64,000 nucleotides of DNA from Mumia quercus (GCF_025506335.1 NZ_JANZYO010000007.1:62001-126000); one strand, 5' to 3'; counted from the first letter of the stretch, positions 28,749 through 36,629 are shown. A program made the numbers and translations. The notes: generated by a model not told the origin, from the sequence alone.

Positions 28749-29146
28749 GCGAACGCACGGTGATCACCTTCGGCACGTTCGACGTGTTCCACGTCGGCCA
28801 CGTCCGCATCCTCCAGCGCGCTGCCGAGCTGGGCGACCGACTGGTCGTGGGGGTGTCTGCCGACGCGCTCAACATCCGCAAGAAGGGGCGCGCCCCCGTG
28901 TTCACCCAGGAGGAGCGGCTCGAGATCGTGTCGTCCCTCGGGGTCGTCGACGAGGTCTTCGTCGAGGAGAGCCTCGAGCTGAAGGGCGACTACATCCGCA
29001 AGTTCGGCGCGGACGTGCTGGCGATGGGGGACGACTGGAAGGGCCGCTTCGACGAGTTCGCCGAGCTCTGCGAGGTCGTCTACTTCCCGCGCACGCCGTC
29101 GGTCTCGACGACGGCGCTCATCGAGCACATCGCGTCGAACAGCTGA
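28745..29146 (+). CDS. nucleotidyltransferase of the glycerol-3-phosphate cytidylyltransferase type
   Basis: The 133-residue enzyme has the HIGH-type site HVGHVRIL (about residues 16-23) and the C-terminal RTPSVSTT, close to the RTEGISTT motif of TagD. TagD-like enzymes make CDP-glycerol from CTP and glycerol-3-phosphate for wall teichoic acid; other members use related alcohols. No wall polymer genes are nearby, so the substrate is uncertain. GTG start overlaps the preceding stop, and TAACCT (28733-28738) six bases upstream could give an extra leaderless transcript. Confidence 0.88.
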   Translation: MSERTVITFGTFDVFHVGHVRILQRAAELGDRLVVGVSADALNIRKKGRAPVFTQEERLEIVSSLGVVDEVFVEESLELKGDYIRKFGADVLAMGDDWKGRFDEFAELCEVVYFPRTPSVSTTALIEHIASNS

Positions 29147-29158
29147 CGCCGCCGGCGC

Positions 29159-29803
29159 TCACGGCTCCTCGGGGAGCCCCGCCTTACGACGCCGACGCAG
29201 CTGCACGAGGCGCACCGCGAGGAACACGACCACGGCGAGCAGCACGAGGACGAGCACGCCCTTGGAGTACGTGCCGACGACATCGCTGACGGTCTCCCAC
29301 TGCGACCCCAGCCCGTAGCCGAGCATGATGAACAGCGTGTTCCAGATCAGGCTGCCGACCGCGGTCAGCGTGAGGAAGATCCGCAGCGGCATCCGCTCCA
29401 GGCCGGCAGGGATCGAGATCATGCTGCGGAAGATCGGCACGAACCGGCCGAAGAACACCGCCTTCGTCCCGTGCTTGGCGAACCACGCCTCGGTCTTCTC
29501 CACGTCGGTGACCTTCACCAGTGGCACCCGGGCGACCACCGCGTACAGCCGGTCGCGCCCGAACCACTGACCGATCCCGTACAGGGCGAGCGCGCCGACG
29601 ACCGACCCGATCGTGGTCCAGATGATGGCGGCGGCGAGGTTCATCTTGCCGAGGCTGGCGGTGAATCCGGCGAGCGGGAGGATCACCTCGCTCGGGATCG
29701 GAGGGAACAGGTTCTCCAAGGCCACGGCGAGCCCTGCGCCTGGGGCGCCGAGCCACTCCATCAGGTCGGCCGCGAAGCCTGCGATTCCTCCGATGTCACT
29801 CAC
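29159..29803 (-). CDS. DedA family membrane protein
   Basis: This 214-residue protein has the DedA/VTT domain: ENLFPPIPSEVILPLAGF at the first re-entrant segment, GSVVGALALYGIGQWFGR, and FFGRFVPIFRSMISIPAG with the conserved arginines. Five helices and an Arg/Lys tail. Family members take part in membrane-potential maintenance and undecaprenyl-phosphate or phospholipid recycling. The GTG start has TAGGCT (29810-29815) six bases upstream, so it is likely leaderless, and is transcribed separately from the gene upstream. Confidence 0.93.
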   Translation of the reverse strand: MSDIGGIAGFAADLMEWLGAPGAGLAVALENLFPPIPSEVILPLAGFTASLGKMNLAAAIIWTTIGSVVGALALYGIGQWFGRDRLYAVVARVPLVKVTDVEKTEAWFAKHGTKAVFFGRFVPIFRSMISIPAGLERMPLRIFLTLTAVGSLIWNTLFIMLGYGLGSQWETVSDVVGTYSKGVLVLVLLAVVVFLAVRLVQLRRRRKAGLPEEP

Positions 29804-29812
29804 GCCCGAAGC

Positions 29813-30757
29813 CTAGCGAGCGTTCCTGTGCGTTCCCTCAGGCCCTCCCGGAGTCACGCTGCGCCGCAGCAGCTCCATGCGCAGGGGCAGCGGCTGCCAC
29901 CCTGGCCTGCCTGCGCACTCGTCGTTGAGGCGTTCGGTCTCGCGACGGTAGCTGCGCGCCAGACCGCGCGGCTGCAGGGGCATCCCCGCGGGGACGGGAC
30001 GCCCGGGCGGGACGTGGTTGGCCCGGACGGACACCCACAGCGCGTCCACCGTCCCGCCCTGGAGCGCGCCGACGAGGGCGCCGCGCACCCGCAGCCACGA
30101 CCGCAACGACGCCACGGTCGCCTCGCTCAGCTCGTGCACGGTCTCGGGACGCGCCGACGTCGCACGCTGGGGTCGTCGCCGTACGCGGAGGGTGCCGGCG
30201 TCCAGGTCGAGGTCGTCCGTCGTCATATGACACAGCTCACCTGCTCGCGTCCCGGTGTCCACGACGACACCGACGACGGCCCTCAGACGGTGCAGGGCGG
30301 CGGCGCCCCGGTGGGAGTCTCCTGCCGCGTCGGCTAGCGTCGCGAGCTGCTCCTGCAGCTGTGCCACGGTGCGCAGCGAGACGAGCGGCCGCCGCGCGAA
30401 CTCGGTCGAGCTCCGCAGATGGGGCAGGTCCAGGTCGGAGGCGTGGGCGATCATCAGAAGGCACCGCAGCCGGATCTGTGTGCTGGACGCGCTCGAGCGG
30501 GCGCCGTCTCGTCGTGCACGGGAACGAAGCGCGCCGTTCTCAGCGAGCGTGAGGTAGGCATCGACGACAGGAGGGCTGAGAAGCTCCTCGACGTCCCCGC
30601 GGGTGGGGGAGGGGAGCTCACCAGACGCCGTGGCGAGACCGAGCTCCCGCTCGACCCAGCGCAGCTGGCGCAGTCGAGAAGGGCTCACCGACTCGGCGAG
30701 GCGTCCGACGCCGGCGTGGATCGATGTCAGGCCGGTGTCCCAGCTCTGCGGAGGCAT
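29813..30757 (-). CDS. solitary tyrosine-recombinase-like protein
   Basis: This is a 314-residue protein. Residues 1-130 are helical like a core-binding domain, and 135-290 resemble the catalytic domain of phage-integrase-type recombinases: VVDTGTRAGELCHMTTDDLDLDAGTLRV matches the box I region with its arginine. I cannot find a convincing HxxR box II or a C-terminal nucleophilic tyrosine, so activity is doubtful. No att-like repeats, tRNA or phage genes adjoin it. ATG with TAGTCT (30764-30769) six bases upstream: leaderless. It may be a domesticated recombinase-fold DNA-binding protein; function unknown. Confidence 0.6.
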   Translation of the reverse strand: MPPQSWDTGLTSIHAGVGRLAESVSPSRLRQLRWVERELGLATASGELPSPTRGDVEELLSPPVVDAYLTLAENGALRSRARRDGARSSASSTQIRLRCLLMIAHASDLDLPHLRSSTEFARRPLVSLRTVAQLQEQLATLADAAGDSHRGAAALHRLRAVVGVVVDTGTRAGELCHMTTDDLDLDAGTLRVRRRPQRATSARPETVHELSEATVASLRSWLRVRGALVGALQGGTVDALWVSVRANHVPPGRPVPAGMPLQPRGLARSYRRETERLNDECAGRPGWQPLPLRMELLRRSVTPGGPEGTHRNAR

Positions 30758-30780
30758 GAGAGCAGACTAGCAAATAACAG

Positions 30781-30824
30781 GCCCGAAGCGGGCAGAAACC
30801 CACCGGGCTGAGGCAACCGGTGGG
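30781..30824 (-). terminator. tandem terminator after the reductase gene
   Basis: Read on the minus strand, an eight-base perfect stem (cccaccgg / ccggtggg, 30824-30799, ten-base loop) is followed by TTTCT. A second hairpin (gcccg-ctt-cgggc, 30793-30781) is followed by a T-rich stretch. They end transcription from the gene at 30847-31407 and separate it from the leaderless promoter of the recombinase-like gene. Confidence 0.65.
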
Positions 30825-30846
30825 GGAGGCAGCGAGGCGACCGGGG

Positions 30847-31407
30847 TCAGCGGGTGAGGGGTTCGTACGTGAGGAGCACGTTGCCGCCGTCGAACAGTCG
30901 GACGTCCTTGCGGCGCAGCGAGACGGGACCTTCGAGACCGGAGAGGACGGAGATGCCCTTGCCCAGCGCGACAGGATTCACGATGAGGCGGAGCTCGTCG
31001 ACGACGCCGGTGGGCAGCAGGTGTGCGACGAGGCTCGAGCTGCCGAAGATCGCGATGTTCTTGCCGGGCTTCTCCTTGAGTGCCTGGATGTGGCCGGCGA
31101 CGTCGTCGGCCACGAACGTCGTCGGACCCCACGGGTGCTCGCTCATGGAGCGCGAGGCCACCACCTTCGGGAGGTCGTTCATGAAGCCGGCGACGACCGG
31201 GTCCTGCTCGTACGCCTCGGGGGTGGGCCAGAACTGCGCCATCATCTCGAAGGTGACACGACCCATGACGATGGTGTCGATCGACTCTCCCTGTGAGGCG
31301 GAGTAGGCCTCGAACTCCTCGTCCTCGTCGAACCAGTCGAGTCCGGTCTCGGCGTCGGCGTGGTAGCCGTCGACGCTGGTGAGCAGGAACGCGTACACGT
31401 TGCGCAT
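30847..31407 (-). CDS. dihydrofolate-reductase-like protein (RibD C-terminal domain family)
   Basis: The 186-residue protein has the family pattern: AFLLTSVDGYHADAETGLDW at the start, TIVMGRVTFEMMAQ (about 58), NIAIFGSSSLVAHLL (about 128) and late DGGNVLLTYE. It is a paralogue of the proteins at 23439 and 31508. Probably an NAD(P)H-dependent reductase of unknown substrate. ATG 31407 is selected because GAGGAG lies just upstream; the coding frame is open for 26 more codons without a site. It is divergent from the next paralogue, 100 bases apart. Confidence 0.87.
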   Translation of the reverse strand: MRNVYAFLLTSVDGYHADAETGLDWFDEDEEFEAYSASQGESIDTIVMGRVTFEMMAQFWPTPEAYEQDPVVAGFMNDLPKVVASRSMSEHPWGPTTFVADDVAGHIQALKEKPGKNIAIFGSSSLVAHLLPTGVVDELRLIVNPVALGKGISVLSGLEGPVSLRRKDVRLFDGGNVLLTYEPLTR

Positions 31408-31507
31408 GAGTCTCCTCGAAGGTCGTTGGTCCTGGAGAGACTGCGCGACGGAGCGGAAGTCATCGGGATTCTCGGAATCTGACACCGCAGGCCCCTAGCG
31501 TGACCGG

Positions 31508-32059
31508 ATGCGACCTCTCCGATACTCGATCAACGTCACCCTGGACGGCTGCTGCGACCACCGGGCTGTGCCGGTCGTGGACGACCTCGACGCGCTGCAC
31601 CGCCACCACGAAGAGAACCTTGCGAAGGCCGACGCGCTCCTCTTCGGGCGCGTGACCTACCAGATGATGGAGGAGGCCTGGAGGCTCGACGCGTGGCAGG
31701 GGCCCGAGGCGCCCGACCCCTTCGCGCGCACGATCGACGCGGCGAAGAAGTACGTCGTGTCGCGCACCCTCGATCAAGTCGACTGGAACGCCGAGCTGAT
31801 CCGCGGCGACGTGGGAGACGCTGTGCAGCGGTTGAAGGAGGAGCCGGGTGACGGGCTCCTCGTCGGGGGCCTCCAGCTGCCGCTGGCGCTGGCCGAGCTC
31901 GACCTGATCGACGAGTACGAGTTCGTCGTGTTCCCGCGCGTCGCCGGTCACGGCCCGACCCTCTTCGCGGGACTGACACGCCCGCTCGATCTCACTCTCG
32001 TGGAGAGGTACGAGCTCGGCTCGAGCGCCGTCGTCACGCGATACGTGCCGCGTCGGTAG
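31508..32059 (+). CDS. dihydrofolate-reductase-like protein (RibD C-terminal domain family)
   Basis: The 183-residue paralogue of the preceding gene begins RYSINVTLDGCCDHR and has ALLFGRVTYQMME (about 44) and GLLVGGLQLPLALAELDLIDEY (about 117). Substrate unknown. The ATG is preceded by TAGCGT (31496-31501) at six bases, a leaderless promoter. Because it faces away from the paralogue at 30847-31407, the pair may share a control region, or be an old inverted duplication. Confidence 0.86.
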   Translation: MRPLRYSINVTLDGCCDHRAVPVVDDLDALHRHHEENLAKADALLFGRVTYQMMEEAWRLDAWQGPEAPDPFARTIDAAKKYVVSRTLDQVDWNAELIRGDVGDAVQRLKEEPGDGLLVGGLQLPLALAELDLIDEYEFVVFPRVAGHGPTLFAGLTRPLDLTLVERYELGSSAVVTRYVPRR

Positions 32060-32074
32060 CGGCGTCGCGCGACC

Positions 32075-32587
32075 TCACAGGTCGCGCGGCTCCCACCCGA
32101 ACATCTCGACTGCAGAGACGCCGGGTGCCGCGAGCCCGTCGAGCGCTGCGACGATCCGGCGCTCCTCCCAGCGCAGGTGCGACTCGAGCACCGAGGCGAG
32201 GCCGTCGACCTCCGCGCGGAGGCGTGCACGTGTTCCCGTGCCGTCCTCGGGAGCAGCGGCCGAGACGCGGTGCTCGATGCCGCGCACGAGGTGGGCGATC
32301 AGGCCGTGGTCGTGGGCGAGCTCGGCGAGCACCGGGGCGAGCTCGGGCACCTGCGCCGCGATCGCCGGGAACGCGACGTCGTCCTCGCTGGTGTGGTGGC
32401 GGGTCAGCACGCTGCAGAAGGCAAGGCAGTGGGTCCGCAGTGCGGGGGTGGGGACGACCTCGTCGTCCGGGGCGTCGAAGGCGGCCAGGAGCTGTGCGAG
32501 GTGGTCGCGGAGCTCGTCGTGGACGGCGACGAGCTGGACGCCGAAGGCGGCCGCTCGAGCGTGGGCGGGATCGGGGGAGGGGCGCAT
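32075..32587 (-). CDS. hemerythrin-like (HHE) protein
   Basis: The 170-residue four-helix protein carries the HHE metal-binding pattern: VHDELRDHL (about 22), HCLAFCSVLTRHHTSEDDVAFPAI (about 50-75, with HHxxED), AHDHGLIAHLV (about 95) and ESHLRWEERRIV (about 138). It should bind a di-iron centre and may store or sense O2 or NO. ATG start without a clear ribosome site. It is divergent from the PPOX gene, 84 bases apart. Confidence 0.85.
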   Translation of the reverse strand: MRPSPDPAHARAAAFGVQLVAVHDELRDHLAQLLAAFDAPDDEVVPTPALRTHCLAFCSVLTRHHTSEDDVAFPAIAAQVPELAPVLAELAHDHGLIAHLVRGIEHRVSAAAPEDGTGTRARLRAEVDGLASVLESHLRWEERRIVAALDGLAAPGVSAVEMFGWEPRDL

Positions 32588-32671
32588 CGCTGCGCATGCT
32601 TCCGGTCGCGTCGCGACGGCGCAACGGAGTATTCGCTCGGCACCCGGCGAGGACCGTGGAAGGATCGCCGT

Positions 32672-33118
32672 GTGACGGAGCTCAGGGAGATCTTTGCCGG
32701 GTCGTGGCGTGGCGTGCTGGTGACGCTCAAGAAGGACGGCCGGCCGCAGCTGTCGAACGTCGGGCACCTGTACGACGCGGACGCGGACGCCGTCGTCATC
32801 TCGACGACGGCCGACCGTGCCAAGGTGCGCAACCTCCAGCGTGATCCGCGGGCGAGCTACTACGCGACGACCGAAGGGCTCGCCTCCTACGCGGTCGGCG
32901 AGGGCGACGCGGAGCTCGGTCCTGTCGCGGCCGAGGTCGGTGACGCCGCGGTCGAAGGTCTCGTCGCGCACTACCGCGCCGTACGCGGCGACCACCCGGA
33001 CTGGGACGAGTTCCGCGCCGCGATGGTCGCCGAGCGCCGGCTCCTGGTGACCGTACGCTTCTCGCGCGTGTACGGGTGGGCGGGCCCGGTCGCGGCGTCG
33101 CGCACACCGAGCAGCTAG
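32672..33118 (+). CDS. PPOX-class, probably F420-dependent, oxidoreductase
   Basis: The 148-residue split-barrel flavin/deazaflavin protein shows GVLVTLKKDGRPQLSNVGHLYD (about 14-35), STTADRAKVRNLQRDPRASYY (about 46-66) and a late ERRLLVTVRF. The Lys/Arg-rich KVRNL-x-R segment is typical of actinobacterial F420H2-binding members. Substrate unknown. GTG start with GGAAGGA seven bases upstream. Cytosolic. Confidence 0.87.
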   Translation: MTELREIFAGSWRGVLVTLKKDGRPQLSNVGHLYDADADAVVISTTADRAKVRNLQRDPRASYYATTEGLASYAVGEGDAELGPVAAEVGDAAVEGLVAHYRAVRGDHPDWDEFRAAMVAERRLLVTVRFSRVYGWAGPVAASRTPSS

Positions 33119-33143
33119 GCCTGCACGCCCCTAGCCTGGCGGC

Positions 33144-33488
33144 ATGGGGACGGTCGACGACTACGTGTCAGGGTTGGAGGAGCCGCGCCGCTCCGTGGTG
33201 GCGGGGCTCTACGCGGCGGCTGCCGACGCGGTCCCCGAGGCCGAGCAGGGCAAGGGTTATGGGATGCCGGCGCTCGTGTACCGCGGCAAGCCGCTGGTCA
33301 GTGTCATGGCGGCGAAGAAGCACCTCTCGCTGTTCCCGTTCAGCAGCGAGGTCGTGGCGCAGTTCTCGGCCGACCTCGACGGCTTCGACACCGCGAAGGG
33401 CACCATCCGGTTCCAGGCTGACGCAGCGATCCCGACGGCCCTCGCCGCCCGGATCGTCGAGGCGAGGCGCGCTCAGATCGACGGCTGA
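33144..33488 (+). CDS. DUF1801 (YdhG-like) protein
   Basis: The 114-residue protein has the DUF1801 layout: TVDDYVSGLEEPRRSVVAGLY helix, EQGKGYGMPALVYRGKPLVSVMAAKKHLSLFPF core (about 36-68) and a C-terminal helix. Relatives include the frataxin-like Fra/YdhG proteins; function here is unknown. TAGCCT (33132-33137) six bases before the ATG marks a leaderless transcript. Its end overlaps the convergent gene by 16 bases. Confidence 0.82.
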   Translation: MGTVDDYVSGLEEPRRSVVAGLYAAAADAVPEAEQGKGYGMPALVYRGKPLVSVMAAKKHLSLFPFSSEVVAQFSADLDGFDTAKGTIRFQADAAIPTALAARIVEARRAQIDG

Positions 33489-33931
33489 GGCGCCTGCACC
33501 GTGGGGTCATCCGGGGGCTGCGGGGGCACCGGCCTGCCGGGTGGTCGTACGCGTTGCCGCACCTTCAGAGCCGCAGCCGCCGCCAGCACGCCGGCAGTGA
33601 CCGCCACCCCGACGACCCACGGGTTGATGCGGTGCGGCCCGGGAGTGTCCGAGGTCGCCGCGCACTCGTGCAGGGCGAAGCGGTTGCCGGCGTGGATGAC
33701 GCGGGTGAGGTCGGCAGACACGTAGGCGAATGCACCTGCCGGCAGCCCGAAGCTCGACAGCGTCCTGTACCAGCGGCCGTTCGGCCGGTCGATCCAGCAC
33801 GTGACGTTGGCGTGCGAGCCGGGCCCGTCAGGCGGTGCGAGGTGGTCGATGATGTTCCGGGCGCCGTCCCAGACCGCGACAGGTCGTGTCCCGGTCGTGA
33901 CGACGGCGGGGTAGTCGACGTCGAGTCCCAT
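33473..33931 (-). CDS. membrane-anchored protein of unknown function
   Basis: The 152-residue protein has an N-terminal globular part (about 1-95, with two Trp and Cys45/Cys90 that might pair) and one membrane helix (about 100-122) followed by a basic and Pro-rich tail. No signal peptide, so the N-terminal domain topology is uncertain. TAACGT (33938-33943 on this strand) six bases before the ATG supports a leaderless start and that the gene is real. No function recognised. Confidence 0.65.
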   Translation of the reverse strand: MGLDVDYPAVVTTGTRPVAVWDGARNIIDHLAPPDGPGSHANVTCWIDRPNGRWYRTLSSFGLPAGAFAYVSADLTRVIHAGNRFALHECAATSDTPGPHRINPWVVGVAVTAGVLAAAAALKVRQRVRPPGRPVPPQPPDDPTVQAPQPSI

Positions 33932-33948
33932 GGACCGACGTTAGACCC

Positions 33949-35046
33949 TCAGACGCTCCCGAGCCGGGCAGCGGGGGTGAGCTCGTCGACGAGCTCACCG
34001 GTCGTGGCCAGGGTCGCGAGCTCACGCCCGAGCACCGGAGCGTGCTTATAGAGGTTGTGACCGGCGACGAACGCGATCCGGTCGTCCTGCCAGACGGCGA
34101 CGCCGTCCCCGCCCCACGGCAGCGTGGTGACCCAGCAGTGGACGTGTCCGACAGGGGTCGGGTCGAGACCCGGCAGCGCCACCCGTACGTAGTCCGCCGC
34201 CCGCCTCGCGTGCGCGTCGAGGGTCACCGGATCGACCGAGCGACCGTCGTCGTTCACGGGGACCGTCGCGGCGAGCCCGACGCCGTACCGGCTGTTGTCG
34301 GGCACCGGCGCGGCGTACACGCCCGACTCCCCGAAGACGGCGCTCGTGTCCTGCAGGGTGGCGAGCCGGCGCGGAGGCGCGTCACGGACGGCGAAGGTGA
34401 CGCGCACATGAGCGGCGACGCTCACCGGCAGCGACAGCCCGGTGGCGTGGGCGAGCGGGGCGGTGCCGAGGCCGGCGCAGACGATGACGTACCCGTGCTC
34501 GCCACGCCGTGTGCCCGTGCGGACCTCGACGCTGCCGTTGCGCGTCCTGCGCAGGGTCATCACGTGGTCGCGCACCAGCGCACCGGAGACGGCGCCGGAC
34601 AGATGATCGATCGCCGCGCGGGTGCGGATCGCGCCACCGCTCTCGTCGAGCATCGCCGGGCCGTCGTACGGGGCCAGGAGGGGAAGCCTGTTGCGGAGCT
34701 CCGTGGCGTCGAGAGGACGCGCCACGACGCCGGGCACGGTGCGCATGACGCGGAGGCGTTCCTCGACGTCGGGACCCAGCGCCACGGCGCCGTCGGAGGC
34801 GATGAGCTCGGTCCCGAACGCCTCGCTCCACTCACGCCAGATCGCACGGGAGCGCGCGGCGAACGCGACCATCCGTGCATCGGCGTGGGCGTGCCGGAAG
34901 ATGCGCGAGTCGCCCGCAGACTGTCCGGCACCTGGGGTGCCTGACTCGTACACGGTCACCGAGGCGCCGGCGCGGGTGAGCTCGTAGGCGGTCGCGAGGC
35001 CGACGATGCCGGCGCCGACGACCGCGACGTCCGTCATGGTGGCCAC
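33949..35046 (-). CDS. FAD-dependent oxidoreductase (DAO/sarcosine oxidase-like)
   Basis: The 365-residue flavoprotein begins with the dinucleotide-binding fold DVAVVGAGIVGLATAYELTRAGASVTVYE and has the DAO-family patterns GAGQSAGDSRIFRHAH (flavin region of monomeric sarcosine oxidase-like enzymes) and a late FVAGHNLYKHAPVLG. It probably oxidises an N-methyl or amino acid, producing H2O2. GTG 35046 is chosen because TAAGGT (35053-35058) lies six bases upstream; ATG 35037 is the alternative. It is divergent from the SRPBCC operon, and one of the two GCAAC-N5-GTTGC dyads lies 26 bases from its start. Confidence 0.88.
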   Translation of the reverse strand: MATMTDVAVVGAGIVGLATAYELTRAGASVTVYESGTPGAGQSAGDSRIFRHAHADARMVAFAARSRAIWREWSEAFGTELIASDGAVALGPDVEERLRVMRTVPGVVARPLDATELRNRLPLLAPYDGPAMLDESGGAIRTRAAIDHLSGAVSGALVRDHVMTLRRTRNGSVEVRTGTRRGEHGYVIVCAGLGTAPLAHATGLSLPVSVAAHVRVTFAVRDAPPRRLATLQDTSAVFGESGVYAAPVPDNSRYGVGLAATVPVNDDGRSVDPVTLDAHARRAADYVRVALPGLDPTPVGHVHCWVTTLPWGGDGVAVWQDDRIAFVAGHNLYKHAPVLGRELATLATTGELVDELTPAARLGSV

Positions 35047-35072
35047 GGAGTCACCTTACGTCGCCGGTACGT

Positions 35073-35132
35073 GCAACCGATGGTTGCCTATCTGCTCGTG
35101 CCGTCGTAGAGTGATGTGCAACCAAACGTTGC
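35073..35132. promoter_or_regulatory. two GCAAC-N5-GTTGC operators between divergent genes
   Basis: Two 15-base dyads, gcaaccgatggttgc (35073-35087) and gcaaccaaacgttgc (35118-35132), share the form GCAAC-N5-GTTGC and are spaced 45 bases start to start. The first adjoins the FAD-oxidoreductase promoter, and the second ends 15 bases before the SRPBCC start. They are the obvious sites for the ArsR protein encoded at 35609. Confidence 0.7.
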
Positions 35133-35147
35133 GAAAGGCGAGGCGAC

Positions 35148-35612
35148 ATGGAGTATGGGTCGATCGAGCGCGAGATCCACATCGAGGCGTCACCTGAGGT
35201 CGTGTTCGAGGTGCTGAGCCGCCCCGAGCACGTCCGCGAGTGGTGGTCCGACGAGGCCGAGTTCGCGACCGAGCCCGGGGGAGAGGGGCGGCTGGGCTTC
35301 GGTGACGCCCGGCAGGGCGACATGACGTGGCAGGCATTCTCGGTGGTCGAGGCCGAGCCTCCGCACCGGTTCGCGTTCCGGTGGACCCACGACGACGGAG
35401 CAGCGCCGACTCAGCAGAACTCGTTCCTCGTCGTCTTCACGCTCGAACGCGTGGGGGAGGGGACGCTGCTCCGGATGACCGAGAGCGGCTTCCGTGAGCG
35501 CGGATGGGACGAGGCGAAGGCGGCGCTCGAGCACAGCGAGCACGTCACCGGCTGGGACTACTACCTGCCGCGGCTCGTCTCGTACGCCGCGGAGGTCGGG
35601 GCACAGGCATGA
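35148..35612 (+). CDS. SRPBCC (AHSA1-like) domain protein
   Basis: The 154-residue protein is a single START/AHSA1 fold domain (SIEREIHIEASPEVVFEVLSRPEHVREWW start; GWDEAKAALEHSEHVTGWDYYL C-terminal helix). Such stand-alone domains bind a hydrophobic ligand; the ligand is unknown. First gene of a three-gene unit SRPBCC-ArsR-SRPBCC, coupled to arsR by ATGA. AGGCGAGG serves as the ribosome site. Confidence 0.88.
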   Translation: MEYGSIEREIHIEASPEVVFEVLSRPEHVREWWSDEAEFATEPGGEGRLGFGDARQGDMTWQAFSVVEAEPPHRFAFRWTHDDGAAPTQQNSFLVVFTLERVGEGTLLRMTESGFRERGWDEAKAALEHSEHVTGWDYYLPRLVSYAAEVGAQA

Positions 35613-35947
35613 GCGGCACCGTCGACGACGAGCTGTGGTCCGCGGTCGGTGATCCGACGCGTCGCCGCATGCTCGACCTGCTCCTGGCCGACGGGGCCGG
35701 GACCGCGACGAGCCTCAGCGAGCGGCTGCCGGTGACACGGCAGGCCGTCGCGAAGCACCTGGCCGTGCTCGACCGCGTCGGCCTCGTCCACGGGACCCCG
35801 GTCGGGCGGGAGAGGCAGTTCCGCGTCGACCTGGCCCAGCTCGCGCGCGCCGTCGTCCAGCTCAACGACGTCGGGGAGCAGTGGGACGCCCGGCTGCGGC
35901 GCATCAAGCGCATCGCCGAGGCGGTCCAGCGCTCGCACGAGACCTGA
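35609..35947 (+). CDS. ArsR-family regulator of the SRPBCC operon
   Basis: The 112-residue winged-helix repressor has the ArsR core (LWSAVGDPTRRRMLDLLLADGAGTATSLSERL, then VTRQAVAKHLAVLDRVGLV). It has no cysteine metal site, so it is an AHSA1-linked, SdpR-like member rather than an arsenic sensor. It probably represses its own operon through the GCAAC-N5-GTTGC dyads upstream. Overlaps the first SRPBCC gene by four bases and is followed 25 bases later by the second. Confidence 0.9.
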   Translation: MSGTVDDELWSAVGDPTRRRMLDLLLADGAGTATSLSERLPVTRQAVAKHLAVLDRVGLVHGTPVGRERQFRVDLAQLARAVVQLNDVGEQWDARLRRIKRIAEAVQRSHET

Positions 35948-35972
35948 AGTTACGAGGAGAAGGAGGAACGAG

Positions 35973-36419
35973 ATGGTGGACATCCTGCACAGGGTGGGCA
36001 TGAAGGACGCCACGCCACGGGCGGTGTACGAGGCGTTGACCACGGTCGACGGACTGGCCGCGTGGTGGACGGAGGACACGTCGGGCAACGGCGAGACCGG
36101 AGGGAAGCTGGAGTTCCGGTTCCCACCGATCGGCGGGTTCGACATGGCGGTCTTGGAGGCGCAGCCCGACGAGCGCGTGCGCTGGGAGGTCACGGACGGG
36201 CCGGAGGAGTGGATCGGCACGACCATCACCTGGGACGTCCAGAAGGACGGTGAGTGGACGATCCTGATGTTCGCGCACGAGGGCTGGAAGGAGCCCGTCC
36301 CCTTCATGCACCACTGCAGCACGAAGTGGGCGACCTACCTGATGAGCCTGAAGTCGCTGATCGAGACCGGCGAGGGCGCTCCCGCTCCCCGCGACGTCCT
36401 GATCAGCGACTGGCACTGA
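35973..36419 (+). CDS. SRPBCC (AHSA1-like) domain protein
   Basis: The 148-residue single-domain protein (DILHRVGMKDATPRAVYEALTTVDGLAAWW start; STKWATYLMSLKSLIETGEG terminal helix) is a second, divergent SRPBCC protein in the ArsR unit. Good ribosome site (GAGGAGAAGGAGG). Ligand unknown. The operon ends here, followed by a palindromic repeat and a hairpin terminator. Confidence 0.88.
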   Translation: MVDILHRVGMKDATPRAVYEALTTVDGLAAWWTEDTSGNGETGGKLEFRFPPIGGFDMAVLEAQPDERVRWEVTDGPEEWIGTTITWDVQKDGEWTILMFAHEGWKEPVPFMHHCSTKWATYLMSLKSLIETGEGAPAPRDVLISDWH

Positions 36420-36480
36420 CCGGTACCGGGGGAGCAGCGCGTACGACCGCGAGGTGTGCGGACCCGCCCCGCGCCCCACG

Positions 36481-36564
36481 GTTTGCCACGCTAACGTGGC
36501 TGAGCCCGGTTGGCGGGGCAAGCCTGCCGCGCCAACGAGAGACTCCCACGTTGGCGTGGCAAAC
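36481..36564. repeat. nested palindromic repeat (four half-units)
   Basis: Outer arms gtttgccacgctaacgtgg (36481-36499) and ccacgttggcgtggcaaac (36546-36564) pair over 19 bases with one mismatch. Inside are gttggcggggca (36509-36520) and tgccgcgccaac (36525-36536), pairing over 12 bases with one mismatch. All four are variants of one unit, GTTGGCGnGGCA, in alternating orientation, like a REP/BIME element. It lies between convergent genes. Confidence 0.75.
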
Positions 36565-36580
36565 CGCGCGGGGTGGAGAG

Positions 36581-36603
36581 GCGGCCACCCTTCGGGTGGC
36601 CGC
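36581..36603. terminator. hairpin terminator with UUCG-type loop
   Basis: A perfect ten-base stem gcggccaccc / gggtggccgc closes on a TTC loop, giving a C(UUCG)G-like cap. It lies between the convergent SRPBCC operon and VOC gene and can end transcription from either side; no strong T-run follows on the plus strand. Confidence 0.6.
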
Positions 36604-36629
36604 GCGCGTGACCGCGGCGTCGGTCGCGC

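Noticed and set aside
29813-30757. Integrase of a genomic island
   Set aside because: No tRNA, direct repeats, phage or conjugation genes, or shift in base composition were seen on either side.
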